From positions 208,228 through 272,227 of the forward strand of contig NZ_JAGSPI010000006.1 of the NCBI RefSeq assembly GCF_020381325.1: a stretch of 64,000 nt of DNA, read 5' to 3'. This DNA comes from Providencia vermicola. GTDB taxonomy: Bacteria; Pseudomonadota; Gammaproteobacteria; Enterobacterales; Enterobacteriaceae. Below are positions 1-8,963 of this stretch, one piece after another. The notes beneath the pieces were generated by a model. It saw only the letters and a program-made list of their open reading frames with translations. It ran no database searches and was not told where the DNA came from. Position numbers and translations under genes: made by a program. Within the stretch, counting starts at the first letter, position 1; each line of letters starts with the position of its first letter.

Positions 1-75
1 CACATACTTATGTATGCTCCCCAAGCTATCCGCGTTCGGCGCCTAGCCACAACACGAACTATTTAGCGTAGTGGG
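1..75. repeat. possible half of a long intergenic hairpin repeat
   Basis: The reverse complement of this stretch reads like one arm of the long palindromic intergenic repeats I remember from Providencia, Proteus and Photorhabdus genomes. The first 15 bases form a small hairpin (catac/gtatg) that would be its apex, so the window would cut the element in half. No second copy was found here. This rests on memory of the repeat family only. Confidence 0.3.
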
Positions 76-275
76 TGCGTTAAAAAATTAGAATTTGATA
101 AAATTAAACGGTTAGGTATTGATTGATGCAATATTTGGCCGTTTTTCTATTTAGTAGCTAAATTTGCAAGAAATAATTATTTTTCCGTCAAATAATAAGT
201 TCAATTAATGAACAAAAGTAGCCATCAAGTACGCACAATGCGGTGGCGCTATTATTTGAAATAAGGGTAATAATT

Positions 276-1025
276 ATGCCATCACCAATCAGCACTTCAG
301 TCAGAAGTTTATGGTCTCCAACATCGATTAAAAAAAGTGTTATCACCTTTTTACAAAATCTAGTGGGGATTAAAAGGCAACCAGCGAATATCCCCACTGC
401 AACGTGGTATATTTCAAGTAAGATGCCCTCTGAGAGCACTATAGCGTCTAGTAATACAAGCCAAGTTCCGATAAAAAGCGACCAAAAGGTCGCTGTTGCA
501 GAGATTGAACCAAGCAAGCCCAAAGCGCCATCAGTTGAACAATTTATCAATGAAATTAGACAAAAAACACCCCAAGTGGTTATTGTTTGGTCATCATCGC
601 AGCAGCAAGAAGAACAAGGAAAAATACTATTTTCTGAGGGTGTTAAAGAGCAACAGTTTGGTAATTTGAAAACACGTTCATTTAAAACCGCAGTGACGAA
701 GTGCATTGGCAACTTGAATCTGGATTGTTATAACCTAACAATTAGCCATAACAATCAACGATACTCAGTACCAGTCATGTATGTAACGAATTGGTCTGAA
801 GAAATTAAATTGCAGCCAAATGAAAAAGCAGGGCTGACTAACCGTATGTTTGAATTAATGGATCAGCGGAGTGCCTTGAGTTCATACCCAAATAGAAACA
901 ATTACCAAAATCAGGCAGATAAAGTAGCTGGTGGTATCTCACAGTTTGCTTTTGGGGAAAGGGTGCCGAAGGATTTATTTGATAGTATTCGATTTGATAA
1001 TAAACTAGGTTTATCAATGAGATAA
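276..1025 (+). CDS. YopH/SptP-like tyrosine-phosphatase-fold protein lacking catalytic residues (putative type III effector)
   Basis: The ATG at 276 is preferred over an upstream GTG at 243 because AAGGGT lies 8-9 bases before it. The product has 249 residues: a polar Ser/Thr/Pro-rich N-terminus of about 85 residues, as in secreted effectors, then a region resembling the YopH/SptP phosphatase domain. Shared landmarks, compared from memory, are a TPxxxxVxxSSS segment, a YxLTIxxxxQxxxVPVxxVxNW segment and a following helical stretch. The general-acid WPD loop reads NWSEE. The expected HCx5R loop is missing; the matching place reads DKVAGGIS, with no Cys or Arg, and the protein ends about 30 residues later. 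It is therefore probably a pseudophosphatase or a decayed effector. No chaperone gene is adjacent. The family call is fairly firm, secretion is inferred. Confidence 0.6.
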   Translation: MPSPISTSVRSLWSPTSIKKSVITFLQNLVGIKRQPANIPTATWYISSKMPSESTIASSNTSQVPIKSDQKVAVAEIEPSKPKAPSVEQFINEIRQKTPQVVIVWSSSQQQEEQGKILFSEGVKEQQFGNLKTRSFKTAVTKCIGNLNLDCYNLTISHNNQRYSVPVMYVTNWSEEIKLQPNEKAGLTNRMFELMDQRSALSSYPNRNNYQNQADKVAGGISQFAFGERVPKDLFDSIRFDNKLGLSMR

Positions 1026-1039
1026 GCTTGATTGAAAGA

Positions 1040-1067
1040 TGGGTAAATAGGCTAACCTACTTACCCA
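1040..1067. terminator. hairpin between convergent genes
   Basis: A 7-bp stem (tgggtaa/ttaccca) continues into a 4-bp inner stem (tagg/ccta). It sits between the end of the phosphatase-like gene and the convergent end of ybcJ. No strong T-run follows on either side, so it is only a probable bidirectional terminator. Confidence 0.5.
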
Positions 1068-1072
1068 AAATC

Positions 1073-1285
1073 TTATTCAGCGATTTTGACTTTTTCGTCG
1101 CCCATAGAGACAACTTTACCCGCTAAAATTTTACAGCGTTTACGGGTTTCTACCACACCATCAACCTGTACTAAACCTTCTGCGATCATGGCCTTAGCCA
1201 TTGCGCCGCTTTCTGCCCAGCCTTGAATTTTTAGCAAATCACACAGTTCAACGTGTGGGTGCCCTTCAAGATTGAAAATTTCCAT
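1073..1285 (-). CDS. ybcJ: YbcJ, small S4-domain RNA-binding protein
   Basis: A 70-residue protein made almost entirely of one S4 RNA-binding fold: LLKIQGWAESGAMAKAMIAEG is followed by LVQVDG and a basic stretch ending KV. E. coli ybcJ has the same size and also lies just downstream of folD. Here the start codon is 18 bases after the folD stop, so the two are probably co-transcribed. The ATG start gives the standard family length. The RNA target is not known from the sequence. Confidence 0.88.
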   Translation of the reverse strand: MEIFNLEGHPHVELCDLLKIQGWAESGAMAKAMIAEGLVQVDGVVETRKRCKILAGKVVSMGDEKVKIAE

Positions 1286-1303
1286 TAATCACTCCAAAAT
1301 ACA

Positions 1304-2161
1304 TTAAATATCGTGATACTCTTCGCACGCTTGCAGCGTGTTTTGAATGAGTGTTGCGACAGTCATTGGACCTACACCACCTGGAACAGGGGTGATCCAC
1401 GCAGCGCGTTTCGATGCTTCATCAAAATCCACATCGCCTGTCACTTTGCCATTTTCTAAGCGGTTAATACCCACATCAACGACAATCGCACCAGGTTTAA
1501 TCCATTCTCCTGGGATGAAATTCGGTTTACCAACAGCGACAACCAGCAAGTCCGCATTGCGTACATGCTGCTCTAAGTCTTTAGTAAAGCGATGGGTAAC
1601 AGTTGTTGTACAGCCCGCTAATAATAACTCAAGGCTCATCGGGCGTCCGACAATATTTGATGCACCAATAATGACGGCATTGAGGCCATAAGTATTGATA
1701 TCATAGCGTTCAAGCAGAGTGACAATCCCACGTGGTGTACAAGGGCGCAAACGAGGTGCACGTTGGCACAGCCGGCCTACATTATAAGGGTGGAAGCCAT
1801 CGACGTCTTTATCTGGATGAATACGTTCAATCACTTTAACATTATCAATACCAGCAGGTAAGGGTAACTGGACTAAAATTCCGTCAATTTCAAGATCTTG
1901 GTTTAAATCGTCAATCAGTTTCAGAAGTTCAGCTTCTGTGGTGGTGTCGGGTAAATCATAAGAGCGTGAAATAAAGCCTACTTCTTCACAAGCACGGCGT
2001 TTACTGCCGACGTAAATTTGGGACGCAGGGTTCGCACCAACTAAAATGACGGCGAGACCTGGAGCACGTTTTCCTTGTTCTAAACGTAACTGTACTTTTT
2101 GGGCAACTTCTTGCCTAATTGTCTGCGCAATCGTTTTCCCATCAATAATTTTTGCTAACAT
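1304..2161 (-). CDS. folD: FolD, methylenetetrahydrofolate dehydrogenase/cyclohydrolase
   Basis: Bifunctional cytosolic enzyme that oxidises 5,10-methylene-THF with NADP+ and hydrolyses the methenyl product to 10-formyl-THF. The start [13 protein letters not shown] at 2161 matches the E. coli N-terminus; an in-frame GTG 27 bases upstream would add nine residues not seen in the family. From this start it has 285 residues. Visible hallmarks are [13 protein letters not shown] with the catalytic Lys, [17 protein letters not shown], the NADP-site GASNIVGRP and the C-terminal [11 protein letters not shown]. It is followed closely by ybcJ and preceded by tRNA-Arg on the other strand, as in E. coli. 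Confidence 0.97.
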   Translation of the reverse strand: MLAKIIDGKTIAQTIRQEVAQKVQLRLEQGKRAPGLAVILVGANPASQIYVGSKRRACEEVGFISRSYDLPDTTTEAELLKLIDDLNQDLEIDGILVQLPLPAGIDNVKVIERIHPDKDVDGFHPYNVGRLCQRAPRLRPCTPRGIVTLLERYDINTYGLNAVIIGASNIVGRPMSLELLLAGCTTTVTHRFTKDLEQHVRNADLLVVAVGKPNFIPGEWIKPGAIVVDVGINRLENGKVTGDVDFDEASKRAAWITPVPGGVGPMTVATLIQNTLQACEEYHDI

Positions 2162-2348
2162 CTGTAACTTAATCCATATATGAGACACGGTGATGGCTCT
2201 ATTTTGTCAGAAGTTAACGTCATTGTCAGTTCAAACTGTTACATAAAATGAGCATATAGCTATTTTAGTAGCGAAAAGCCATTGACTCAGCGCTCAGCAA
2301 CCGTATAATTCAACGCCATCAGCCAGATAGGCTGCCTGCATTAACAAT

Positions 2349-2425
2349 GCGCCCTTAGCTCAGTTGGATAGAGCAACGGCCTTCTAAGCCGTAGGTCACA
2401 GGTTCGAATCCTGTAGGGCGTACCA
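2349..2425 (+). tRNA. argU: tRNA-Arg, anticodon TCT
   Basis: A 77-base cloverleaf including an encoded CCA end. The acceptor stem GCGCCCT pairs with AGGGCGT (first pair G-U), the anticodon loop is CTTCTAA giving TCT, and the T-loop is GTTCGAATC. It reads rare AGA codons. It sits next to folD as E. coli argU does, and its 3' end is the probable attachment site of the island that follows. Confidence 0.97.
2402..2417 (+). other. probable attL core of the argU island
   Basis: The tRNA 3' segment gttcgaatcctgtagg recurs at 13553-13568 as gttcgaaccctgtagg (15 of 16 bases). Tyrosine integrases of the P4 type commonly use tRNA 3' ends, and a decayed one lies just downstream in the expected orientation. 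Confidence 0.6.
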
Positions 2426-2439
2426 TTTCGAAGTCAATG

Positions 2440-2462
2440 GACATCAACCGATGTCTTTTTTT
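2440..2462 (+). terminator. Rho-independent terminator of tRNA-Arg
   Basis: The stem gacatc/gatgtc with an AACC loop is followed directly by seven T residues, 15 bases after the tRNA CCA. Confidence 0.85.
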
Positions 2463-2561
2463 ATGCCTAAAATTCAGTGAATTAGCTAATTTTAACCCTT
2501 CTTCGTTTAACTGACGTCTACCCTGAAATTTACTTAGTTGATGCAAATAAGCGGTTAATAA

Positions 2562-3009
2562 TACATTTCAGCCGTAACCCTTGAATGGTATGAATATAAA
2601 AGGCTAATTGCTGAAATAAAGCCACTAGAAGTACTCAGTACACTGCGTGAACTAGAAAAAGGGAGTGCTGGATAAGTTACGTAAGATCCGCCAAGAATGT
2701 AACCAAGTCTTCAGATATGCGATTGCAACGGGCAAAGCGGAATACAACCCTGCCTCTGAACTTGCTAGCGCATTAACTCCTCCCAAGGTACAGCACTTAC
2801 CCGCATTTATTAGCAAATGAGCTACCTTAATGCATTAAATCATTATTCAGGTAGCCCAATCACTCGGCTAGCAACTAAAATCCTAATGTTAACAGGTGTG
2901 AGAACTATTGAGTTACGTTGATAAGAATACAATTCGTGGCACGTATAATCATGCTCAATACCTTGAAAACAGAAGAGATATGATACCAGCGGTATGCGGA
3001 TTAAATTGA
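2562..3009 (+). pseudogene. decayed P4-family tyrosine integrase
   Basis: Three reading frames carry consecutive pieces of a P4-like integrase. 2571-2675 encodes TLEWYEYKR and EIKPLEVLSTLRELE, then a stop. 2674-2820 (+1 frame) encodes KLRKIRQECNQVFRYAIATG, KAEYNPASELASAL and HLPAF, then a stop. 2818-2930 (a third frame) encodes NALNHYSGSPITRLATK and LMLTGVRTIELR, with the first catalytic Arg. From about 2920 the sequence jumps to the C-terminus, VDKNTIRGTYNHAQYLENRR. The DNA for the central catalytic region, including the HxxR motif, is deleted. So at least two frameshifts and one internal deletion make it non-functional. Its place and orientation beside the tRNA mark it as the former integrase of the island. 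Confidence 0.85.
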
Positions 3010-3388
3010 TGATTTGGAGTGTGGGGTAGGGAATGTGGTTAGTGTGAATTTTTAATGATAATTAGCCATCTTTATGGCGAAAGGTAAAGATGGTTATTTG
3101 GTGAGGTGATTATAAAGCTTAATAGGCATCCAAGATAATCGTGCCATTACAAATTTTCCTCGGTTCAGATTACGAAAAAATTCCACTTATAAATACATCG
3201 ATTTTTCGAGGTTTACCATTGACTGTCATATTTAATAAAAGGTAAATACACAATTTAAATTACAGTCTCGCAATGAGTTAACTAAAATTTCCACCTTATA
3301 ATTGGTGTGCCTGCTAATATTACTCATTGCTTAATGTTAGATAACTACAGTTTTTATTATTTATCTTTGTTTACTGTAATAACGTTAG
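3010..3388. other. non-coding stretch after the integrase remnant
   Basis: AT-rich DNA with no convincing gene. The only clear structure is a hairpin at 3064-3095 (11-bp arms, agccatcttta/taaagatggtt), not followed by a T-run. The rest may be further decayed island DNA. Confidence 0.4.
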
Positions 3389-4147
3389 TTAAATATCAAG
3401 ATGTTGTACCAATGCAATTGAAAGATCTTCAGCAAGTCGTAGAAGTGAATTTTTTATTTCATTATGATCGCTAGGTTTCTGCTGAAAGGAAGGGCAGGTA
3501 ATAACTAGCTTAACTATTTTATTTGAGTAATAAACGGGATAGGAAATAGAATTCAAGCCTATGATCCTATCATGAGCCACTTCTGCATAACCATTTTTTT
3601 GTATTTTAACCAATTCATCATGTAGCTGCGCCCGCAGGGGTAAGTCTAGTGTGTGATTACGCAGTAATGACCAACTATCTTTCTCGTCAGACATTGCCAG
3701 TAATAGAAGTGCAGAACTAGACTTGATTGTGTTCAATAATGAGCCATCACGAGCACTAATAGATAACCCAAAATTTGGTTGCTGGTGTGTGATTACCTGC
3801 ACCACTCCATTTAGGATGGTTGCCAAATGGCAAGATTGATTTGTTTGCCATGTGAATTTTTTCATCAATTTTTGGCAGCTATCTGATTCTGAGAATGAAT
3901 TTATTACTTCATTCGAATGAGTAAATTTGAGTTTATCTGTTAGGTGATAATAGCGATTAGCGTCTTGGTAAAGATAGCCTTCTAATTCTAATATACGTAC
4001 TATCCTGAAAACTTCGTTATAAGAAAAATTTAATTCAGAGCAAAGTTGCTTCATTGTTTTGGCTTTATTATTTAAGCCGAGATGTTCTAATATGGCTAGA
4101 CCACGGCTCAATGCCGGTGCACGATAATGAATTAAATTTTTTGTCAT
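3389..4147 (-). CDS. IclR-family transcriptional regulator
   Basis: 252 residues. The N-terminal winged helix-turn-helix (about 10-65) reads SRGLAILEHLG then TMKQLCSELNFSYNEVFRIVRILELEGYL with the usual IclR spacing. The C-terminal effector domain (about 85-250) has CHLATILNGVVQVI, an SISARDGSLL-type turn and a C-terminal regulatory helix. It lies downstream of the dehydratase/RraA/MFS operon on the same strand, separated by a terminator and about 550 bases, so it has its own promoter. By context it probably controls that sugar-acid operon, since IclR proteins often regulate carboxylic-acid catabolism. The effector is unknown. Confidence 0.88.
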   Translation of the reverse strand: MTKNLIHYRAPALSRGLAILEHLGLNNKAKTMKQLCSELNFSYNEVFRIVRILELEGYLYQDANRYYHLTDKLKFTHSNEVINSFSESDSCQKLMKKFTWQTNQSCHLATILNGVVQVITHQQPNFGLSISARDGSLLNTIKSSSALLLLAMSDEKDSWSLLRNHTLDLPLRAQLHDELVKIQKNGYAEVAHDRIIGLNSISYPVYYSNKIVKLVITCPSFQQKPSDHNEIKNSLLRLAEDLSIALVQHLDI

Positions 4148-4595
4148 GCTCCTCTTTCCTCATACACATTATAAATTTTTATCGTGACGCTATAAAATAG
4201 CTATGTAAGAAACTTTGAATCAGTGCGCATTTCTAGATAGTGTTAAGATTCTAACTTAAAATATTGTTATTTCAATAATTATAGAACTCTTAGGCTCTTT
4301 TTATGATCATCTTTAGTCGCTATTTTTATCTCGATTTTTTGTATTGAGCAAAACTAACAACATAATTTTTTAGCTAAGAACAATAAATCAGATGCTGTTT
4401 TTTTAGACAGATTTGTAATCTTAGTGATATGGATGCCTAGTAATGACTATTCGGAAAACTACTCGTTATTTGCGTTCCCATTTACTACTGATTATTTTGC
4501 AAAACTGAATGTCATTTATCAAATCATGGGTAATTTAAGGTTAGGTAAAAATAGTATTTTTTGAGATTTGTTTTTATTTAAATTAGTGGCTTAAA
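4148..4595. other. AT-rich promoter region upstream of the IclR gene
   Basis: No gene seen on either strand. The stretch lies 5' of the IclR-type gene and 3' of the sugar-acid operon terminator, so it should hold the IclR promoter; no clear -10/-35 pair or operator was singled out. Confidence 0.4.
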
Positions 4596-4629
4596 AAATC
4601 GCCATAGGTGAAATTACCTATGGCGATTT
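4596..4629 (-). terminator. Rho-independent terminator of the sugar-acid operon
   Basis: A perfect 14-bp stem, aaatcgccataggt/acctatggcgattt, with a 6-base loop. On the minus strand it is followed by a T-rich tail (the plus strand shows a6 just before it). It lies 70 bases after the MFS stop codon. Confidence 0.88.
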
Positions 4630-4697
4630 AGTTCTACTTCACTATTATAGAATTTACCCAGATACTGTTGATAATTCAGGTACATCTAAACTAGATA

Positions 4698-6011
4698 TTA
4701 TTCTTTTAATTTAGAGGAATGAATCATTGAATCGTATTGGCGTAAGTATTTTATTGCAGCTAATGTGATGAATCCGCCAACTAACATACAAGCACCTAGA
4801 TAATACATTGGAGCACTGACACTGCCAGTGAGATCTCTTACTCCCGGCACTGTATTTTGTGCAAAAAACCCACCTAAATTGGCTAGTGAATTAATTGCGG
4901 CTAACCCCGCAGCGGCGGCGGCTGTGTTGCCTAAAAATTGAGTTAGAGTCCAAAAACAAGGTTGAATAGAGAATATAGCTAAGATCACAAATATAATGCA
5001 TAAGAAACTTAACCAAGGGATGAATATAAATGCTGCACTTCCAGCTAAGAAAATAGCTGCAACAAACATAGGTAATGCAATATTTTTGACCGGATCAGCA
5101 GTTCTTTCTGGTTTACGAGTCATCCAGATTAGCCACAAAATAGCCGCAAGCCAAGGAATTGTATTGATGAATCCATTAGCCATATCCGAAACTCCAAAGC
5201 TTTTTACAATGGTAGGCATCCAATAACTTAATCCATATGCACCGAATGATATAAAGCCTAGAATTAATGCTAATAGTAATACTCTTTTATCTTTTAATGC
5301 ATGAAAAACGTTAGAAATATTTTTATCTTGATATTGTTCTTCAGATAATGTGCTATCTAACCATTTTTTTTGCTCTGGAGATAAGAAATTGACTTTTTCT
5401 TTGGAGTCTGGCAAGAATAAAATAACAGGAATTATAAAAATCACTGCGGGTAATCCTGTACCGATAAATATCCATTGCCATCCTTCAATGCCTAAATAAC
5501 CATGTATACTAAGCAACATTCCATTTAGAGGAGCCCCAATTAAATTGGCACCTAAACTAGCAATAATTAAATATCCTACAACTTTAGGTCTATATTTTAA
5601 CGGAAACCACTTTGTAATATAGTAAAGCAACCCAGGGTATAATCCTGCTTCTGCTGCACCTAAACAAAATCGCAATATATAAAATATAGTCGCATTTGAG
5701 GTGAACGCCATTAAAATAGTAATTAATCCCCACGTAAACATAATACGTGAAAACCAAATTCTAGCACCCACTTTATGAAGAAATACATTACTTGGCACTT
5801 CAAAAATCAAATATCCAATAAAGAATAATGATGCCCCTAAACCAAAGGCTGTTTCTGTTAAACCTAAACTGTCAGCCATTTGTAGTTTAGCAAAACCTAT
5901 ATTTTGCCTATCAATATAGGCAATTATATATAGCATAACCATGAGAGGGATTAGTCTTATGGATATTTTCTTTATTGTACTTCGCTCAATATTATTTTCT
6001 GCAGGGTACAT
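4698..6011 (-). CDS. MFS permease, anion:cation symporter (ACS) family
   Basis: 437 residues with about 12 membrane segments. The N-terminus reads RLIPLMVMLYIIAYIDRQNIGFAK and the loop after the second helix EVPSNVFLHKVGARIWF, typical of ACS-family carriers for organic acids and sugar acids (phthalate, galactonate, glucarate-type). The ATG at 6011 has GAGGGAG five bases before it. It is the last gene of an operon with the RraA-like protein and the dehydratase, ending in a strong terminator. By context it takes up the sugar acid used by the dehydratase. The precise substrate cannot be read from sequence. Confidence 0.85.
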   Translation of the reverse strand: MYPAENNIERSTIKKISIRLIPLMVMLYIIAYIDRQNIGFAKLQMADSLGLTETAFGLGASLFFIGYLIFEVPSNVFLHKVGARIWFSRIMFTWGLITILMAFTSNATIFYILRFCLGAAEAGLYPGLLYYITKWFPLKYRPKVVGYLIIASLGANLIGAPLNGMLLSIHGYLGIEGWQWIFIGTGLPAVIFIIPVILFLPDSKEKVNFLSPEQKKWLDSTLSEEQYQDKNISNVFHALKDKRVLLLALILGFISFGAYGLSYWMPTIVKSFGVSDMANGFINTIPWLAAILWLIWMTRKPERTADPVKNIALPMFVAAIFLAGSAAFIFIPWLSFLCIIFVILAIFSIQPCFWTLTQFLGNTAAAAAGLAAINSLANLGGFFAQNTVPGVRDLTGSVSAPMYYLGACMLVGGFITLAAIKYLRQYDSMIHSSKLKE

Positions 6012-6045
6012 AATGCTCCCTCTCTATATAAGTTTGTATTAATAT

Positions 6046-6738
6046 TTACATGATGCCATATTTAGCAAAGGCTTCCACAGTAGTCATACCTTTATCCAAT
6101 TCATCAGCGACAAGGTTTTCATCTTTGGCTTTATCAAAAGCACCTTGGAAAGCTTCATCTACAGCATCAGCAGGAACAATTAAAACCCCATCTCTATCCC
6201 CATAGATAATATCGCCTGGATTAACTCTAATTCCATCTAATTCAATAGGAATACGCCAGTCAACTACTTTTCCTCTTGGTCCTTGGTCTTGTGCATAGCT
6301 ACCAAAGGACGCGACAGGGAAACCAGAGCTTAATATCTCATTTGTATCGCGATGGAATCCATGAATTACAGCACCTGCAGCGCCGCACTGTATCGCTCTT
6401 TTCGTCATAAGGCCTCCCCACTGCGCATAGCGAAGAGAACCACCGGAACATATATAAACTTCGTTTGTTTTTAAATCATCCAATGCGTGAAACATTAAAC
6501 CAAACTGTTTTTCGCTTATTGGGTTATTACCTTCAAATGAATGATGAAAAAAATCAGCTTCTAGAACAGGCATTGCCCTGCCAATGATCACGTTATTAGA
6601 ATTGATAGGCTTAATTTGCTGATGCAAAAATTGATGTTGTAATCCCATTGTATCCAGAATATCGCCAACTAAACCAACAAATAATTTTTCTTTGGCTAAA
6701 GAAAATAGCATATTATCGTCAGTCCAATACTTTTTCAT
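6046..6738 (-). CDS. RraA-like protein, possible pyruvate-type aldolase
   Basis: 230 residues, one RraA/HMG-aldolase fold. The key region reads GGLMTKRAIQCGAAGAVIHG followed by FHRDTNEI, including the Arg-Asp pair that in the aldolase members binds substrate and metal; GDRDGVLIVP follows. The family includes RNase E regulator RraA and class II aldolases splitting 4-hydroxy-4-methyl-2-oxoglutarate. It lies between an arabinonate-type dehydratase and an ACS permease in an operon, so an enzymatic role, such as cleaving the 2-keto-3-deoxy acid made by the dehydratase, is more likely than RNase control. That role is inferred. The RBS AAGGGT lies six bases before the ATG. Confidence 0.8.
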   Translation of the reverse strand: MKKYWTDDNMLFSLAKEKLFVGLVGDILDTMGLQHQFLHQQIKPINSNNVIIGRAMPVLEADFFHHSFEGNNPISEKQFGLMFHALDDLKTNEVYICSGGSLRYAQWGGLMTKRAIQCGAAGAVIHGFHRDTNEILSSGFPVASFGSYAQDQGPRGKVVDWRIPIELDGIRVNPGDIIYGDRDGVLIVPADAVDEAFQGAFDKAKDENLVADELDKGMTTVEAFAKYGIM

Positions 6739-6858
6739 TGTATTACCCTTCTGTTTATTAATATAAATGATTAGCAGTTTTTAGCTATTAACAGCGAGTT
6801 AATAGCTAATGGTTAATGGTTTTTTATTTCAATATATTAGATGTTAAATAAATAAGTA

Positions 6859-8577
6859 TTATTTAGGGTGAGGTTCCCTTTTTATAATAGAGCTGGATTT
6901 TCCTGTTAAGAAATTAAGATCAGCTCCGGTATTCGCTTGATTTACTGTTTTAATATAAATGTGGGTGTATCCTCTCGGATAATTAATTTCTTCAGGAACC
7001 CAACTTTCACGTCGTATAGATAATTCGTCTTCATTAACGTGCAATGTTAGTTTTCGCTGTTGACAATTTAATTCGATGATATCGCCTGTTTTGACTAAAG
7101 CGAGAGTTCCCCCAACATTAGACTCTGGACTAACATGTAGAACAATCGTACCAAATGCAGTGCCTGACATTCGACCATCAGAGATTCTAACCATATCCCT
7201 GACCCCTAATTTTAATAATTTTAGTGGTAATCCAAAATTACCCACCTCAGGCATACCTGGATATCCTTTAGGTCCAGCACCTTTTAATACTAATATATCA
7301 TCTTGGCTAACATCTAAATCAAGGTCATTAATTCTTTCATTGTAATCTTCTATATTCTCAAAAACAAAAGCTCTCGCTTTATAATTTAGTAATTGAGGAG
7401 TTGCAGCAGAAGGCTTTATAATTGCACCATCAGGCGCTAAATTACCTTTTAATACAATTGTTCCTGCATCATCTTGTAATGGATTAGCACAATTTCTAAT
7501 AACATCTTCATTATAAATTACACCATTACAATAATTATCCTTAAGAGTGAACCCATTTATTTGTAGAATATTTGAATTAACTTTATCTAATAATTGATTG
7601 ATTACCGCTGGCATTCCTCCTGCATAATGAAAGTCTTCCATCAAATAACTACCTGATGGTTTTAAATTCACGAGCAACGGAATATTTTGGCTATGCTTAT
7701 CAAAATCATCAAGTGATAATGGAACACCGATGCGACCTGCAATAGCTAATAAATGGATAATAAAATTAGTTGAACCGCCAATTGCCGCGTTGGTAATAAT
7801 TGCATTCTCAAAGGCTTCTTTTGTCAGTATATGGGATAAACAGATATTCTCTTTAACTAATTCAACGGCTCTACGTCCGGAAAGGCGAGCAACGCGCCTG
7901 CGATTAGCATCAACAGCAGGAATAGTTGCAGATCCTGGTAATGATAGACCTAAAGACTCTACCATACATGAAAGAGTTGAGGCAGTTCCCATTGTGTTGC
8001 ATGCACCTGAGCTACGGGACATATTATTTTCTATTTCATCGAATTCTTGCTGAGTAATAATACCAGCTCGCAGTTCTTCGCTGAATTTCCATAAATCTGT
8101 ACCAGAACCAATGTCTTTACCTTGGTGTTTACCATTAAGCATTGGGCCACCGGTCACGACAATGGTTGGTAAGTCGACACTGGCTGCGCCCATAAGGCAG
8201 GCTGGGGTGGTTTTATCGCAATTGGTTAATAAGACAACCCCATCTAATGGGTTCGCTCTAATAGACTCTTCAACATCCATACTTGCTAAATTGCGATATA
8301 GCATAGTTGTTGGTTTCATAAGAGCTTCCCCTAGTGACATCACGGGAAACTCGAATGCAATTCCACCAGCTTCTAAAACACCCTGCTTAACTTGTTCTGC
8401 TAAATCACGCAAATGGGCATTGCAAGGTGTTAATTCTGACCATGTATTACAGATACCTATAATAGGTCTTCCATCAAATGCATCATTTGGTAGCCCCTGA
8501 TTTTTAAGCCAACTACGAGCAATAAAACCAGATTTATCTTTTACGCCAAACCATTCTTGGCTTCTGTATTTTTTCAT
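6859..8577 (-). CDS. IlvD/Edd-family sugar-acid dehydratase, arabinonate dehydratase type
   Basis: Start MKKYRSQEWFG at 8577 is chosen because GGGG lies eight bases upstream; an in-frame start at 8601 would add eight residues. The 572-residue protein follows the L-arabinonate dehydratase pattern: RSxxWFG, FIARSWLKNQGLP, GICNTWSELTPCN. The three iron-sulfur Cys are at 43 (ICN), 120 (NCDKTTP) and 193 (GACNTMG), and RISDGRMSGT carries the catalytic Ser region. It removes water from an aldonic acid to give a 2-keto-3-deoxy acid in the cytosol. First gene of the operon with the RraA-like protein and permease. It is closer to sugar-acid dehydratases than to biosynthetic IlvD. Pentonate is the best guess for substrate. 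Confidence 0.88.
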   Translation of the reverse strand: MKKYRSQEWFGVKDKSGFIARSWLKNQGLPNDAFDGRPIIGICNTWSELTPCNAHLRDLAEQVKQGVLEAGGIAFEFPVMSLGEALMKPTTMLYRNLASMDVEESIRANPLDGVVLLTNCDKTTPACLMGAASVDLPTIVVTGGPMLNGKHQGKDIGSGTDLWKFSEELRAGIITQQEFDEIENNMSRSSGACNTMGTASTLSCMVESLGLSLPGSATIPAVDANRRRVARLSGRRAVELVKENICLSHILTKEAFENAIITNAAIGGSTNFIIHLLAIAGRIGVPLSLDDFDKHSQNIPLLVNLKPSGSYLMEDFHYAGGMPAVINQLLDKVNSNILQINGFTLKDNYCNGVIYNEDVIRNCANPLQDDAGTIVLKGNLAPDGAIIKPSAATPQLLNYKARAFVFENIEDYNERINDLDLDVSQDDILVLKGAGPKGYPGMPEVGNFGLPLKLLKLGVRDMVRISDGRMSGTAFGTIVLHVSPESNVGGTLALVKTGDIIELNCQQRKLTLHVNEDELSIRRESWVPEEINYPRGYTHIYIKTVNQANTGADLNFLTGKSSSIIKREPHPK

Positions 8578-8963
8578 TTTATAACCCCAAACATACATCA
8601 TAAATAATTTTGAAGGAGTATATGTAGGTGGAATATTGTTAGCAACTGACCTATAAATGCAGAATATTTAATGAAATCGTGAGCTCTCTTCAGTTTTCTT
8701 TTCGGTAACAAAAAAACGTTTTTATATATAAAAGTTTATTTTTGAATAAAGAGATGGATTGATAATTTTTTAATGAAAAACAAATAAATAGATTATTTCC
8801 TTCGAAAGGTAAATAGCAGTTACTTTTATATATGAAAAAATATCAAAAGTGAGTTTTATGATGGTAATCACATTTTTATTGGCCAATTCACTGATAAGAG
8901 AAACAAAGTAACTATAAGAATTTATTTTTTCTATTTGATTATTTTTCTATGGTTGGTAATTAA
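8578..8963. other. divergent control region between sugar-acid and ars operons
   Basis: Very AT-rich, no gene seen. It must hold the promoter of the dehydratase operon (minus strand) and the upstream part of the ars promoter. No convincing IclR operator was identified by eye. Confidence 0.4.

Noticed and set aside
188-712. 174-codon minus-strand reading frame
   Set aside because: It lies antisense to the phosphatase-like gene, has no recognisable domain and an odd Cys/Ile-rich composition; the plus-strand frame has an RBS and a family match.
2355-2546. 63-codon minus-strand frame with the motif TGFEPVT
   Set aside because: This is the well-known false protein from the antisense of a tRNA gene; it covers the tRNA-Arg.
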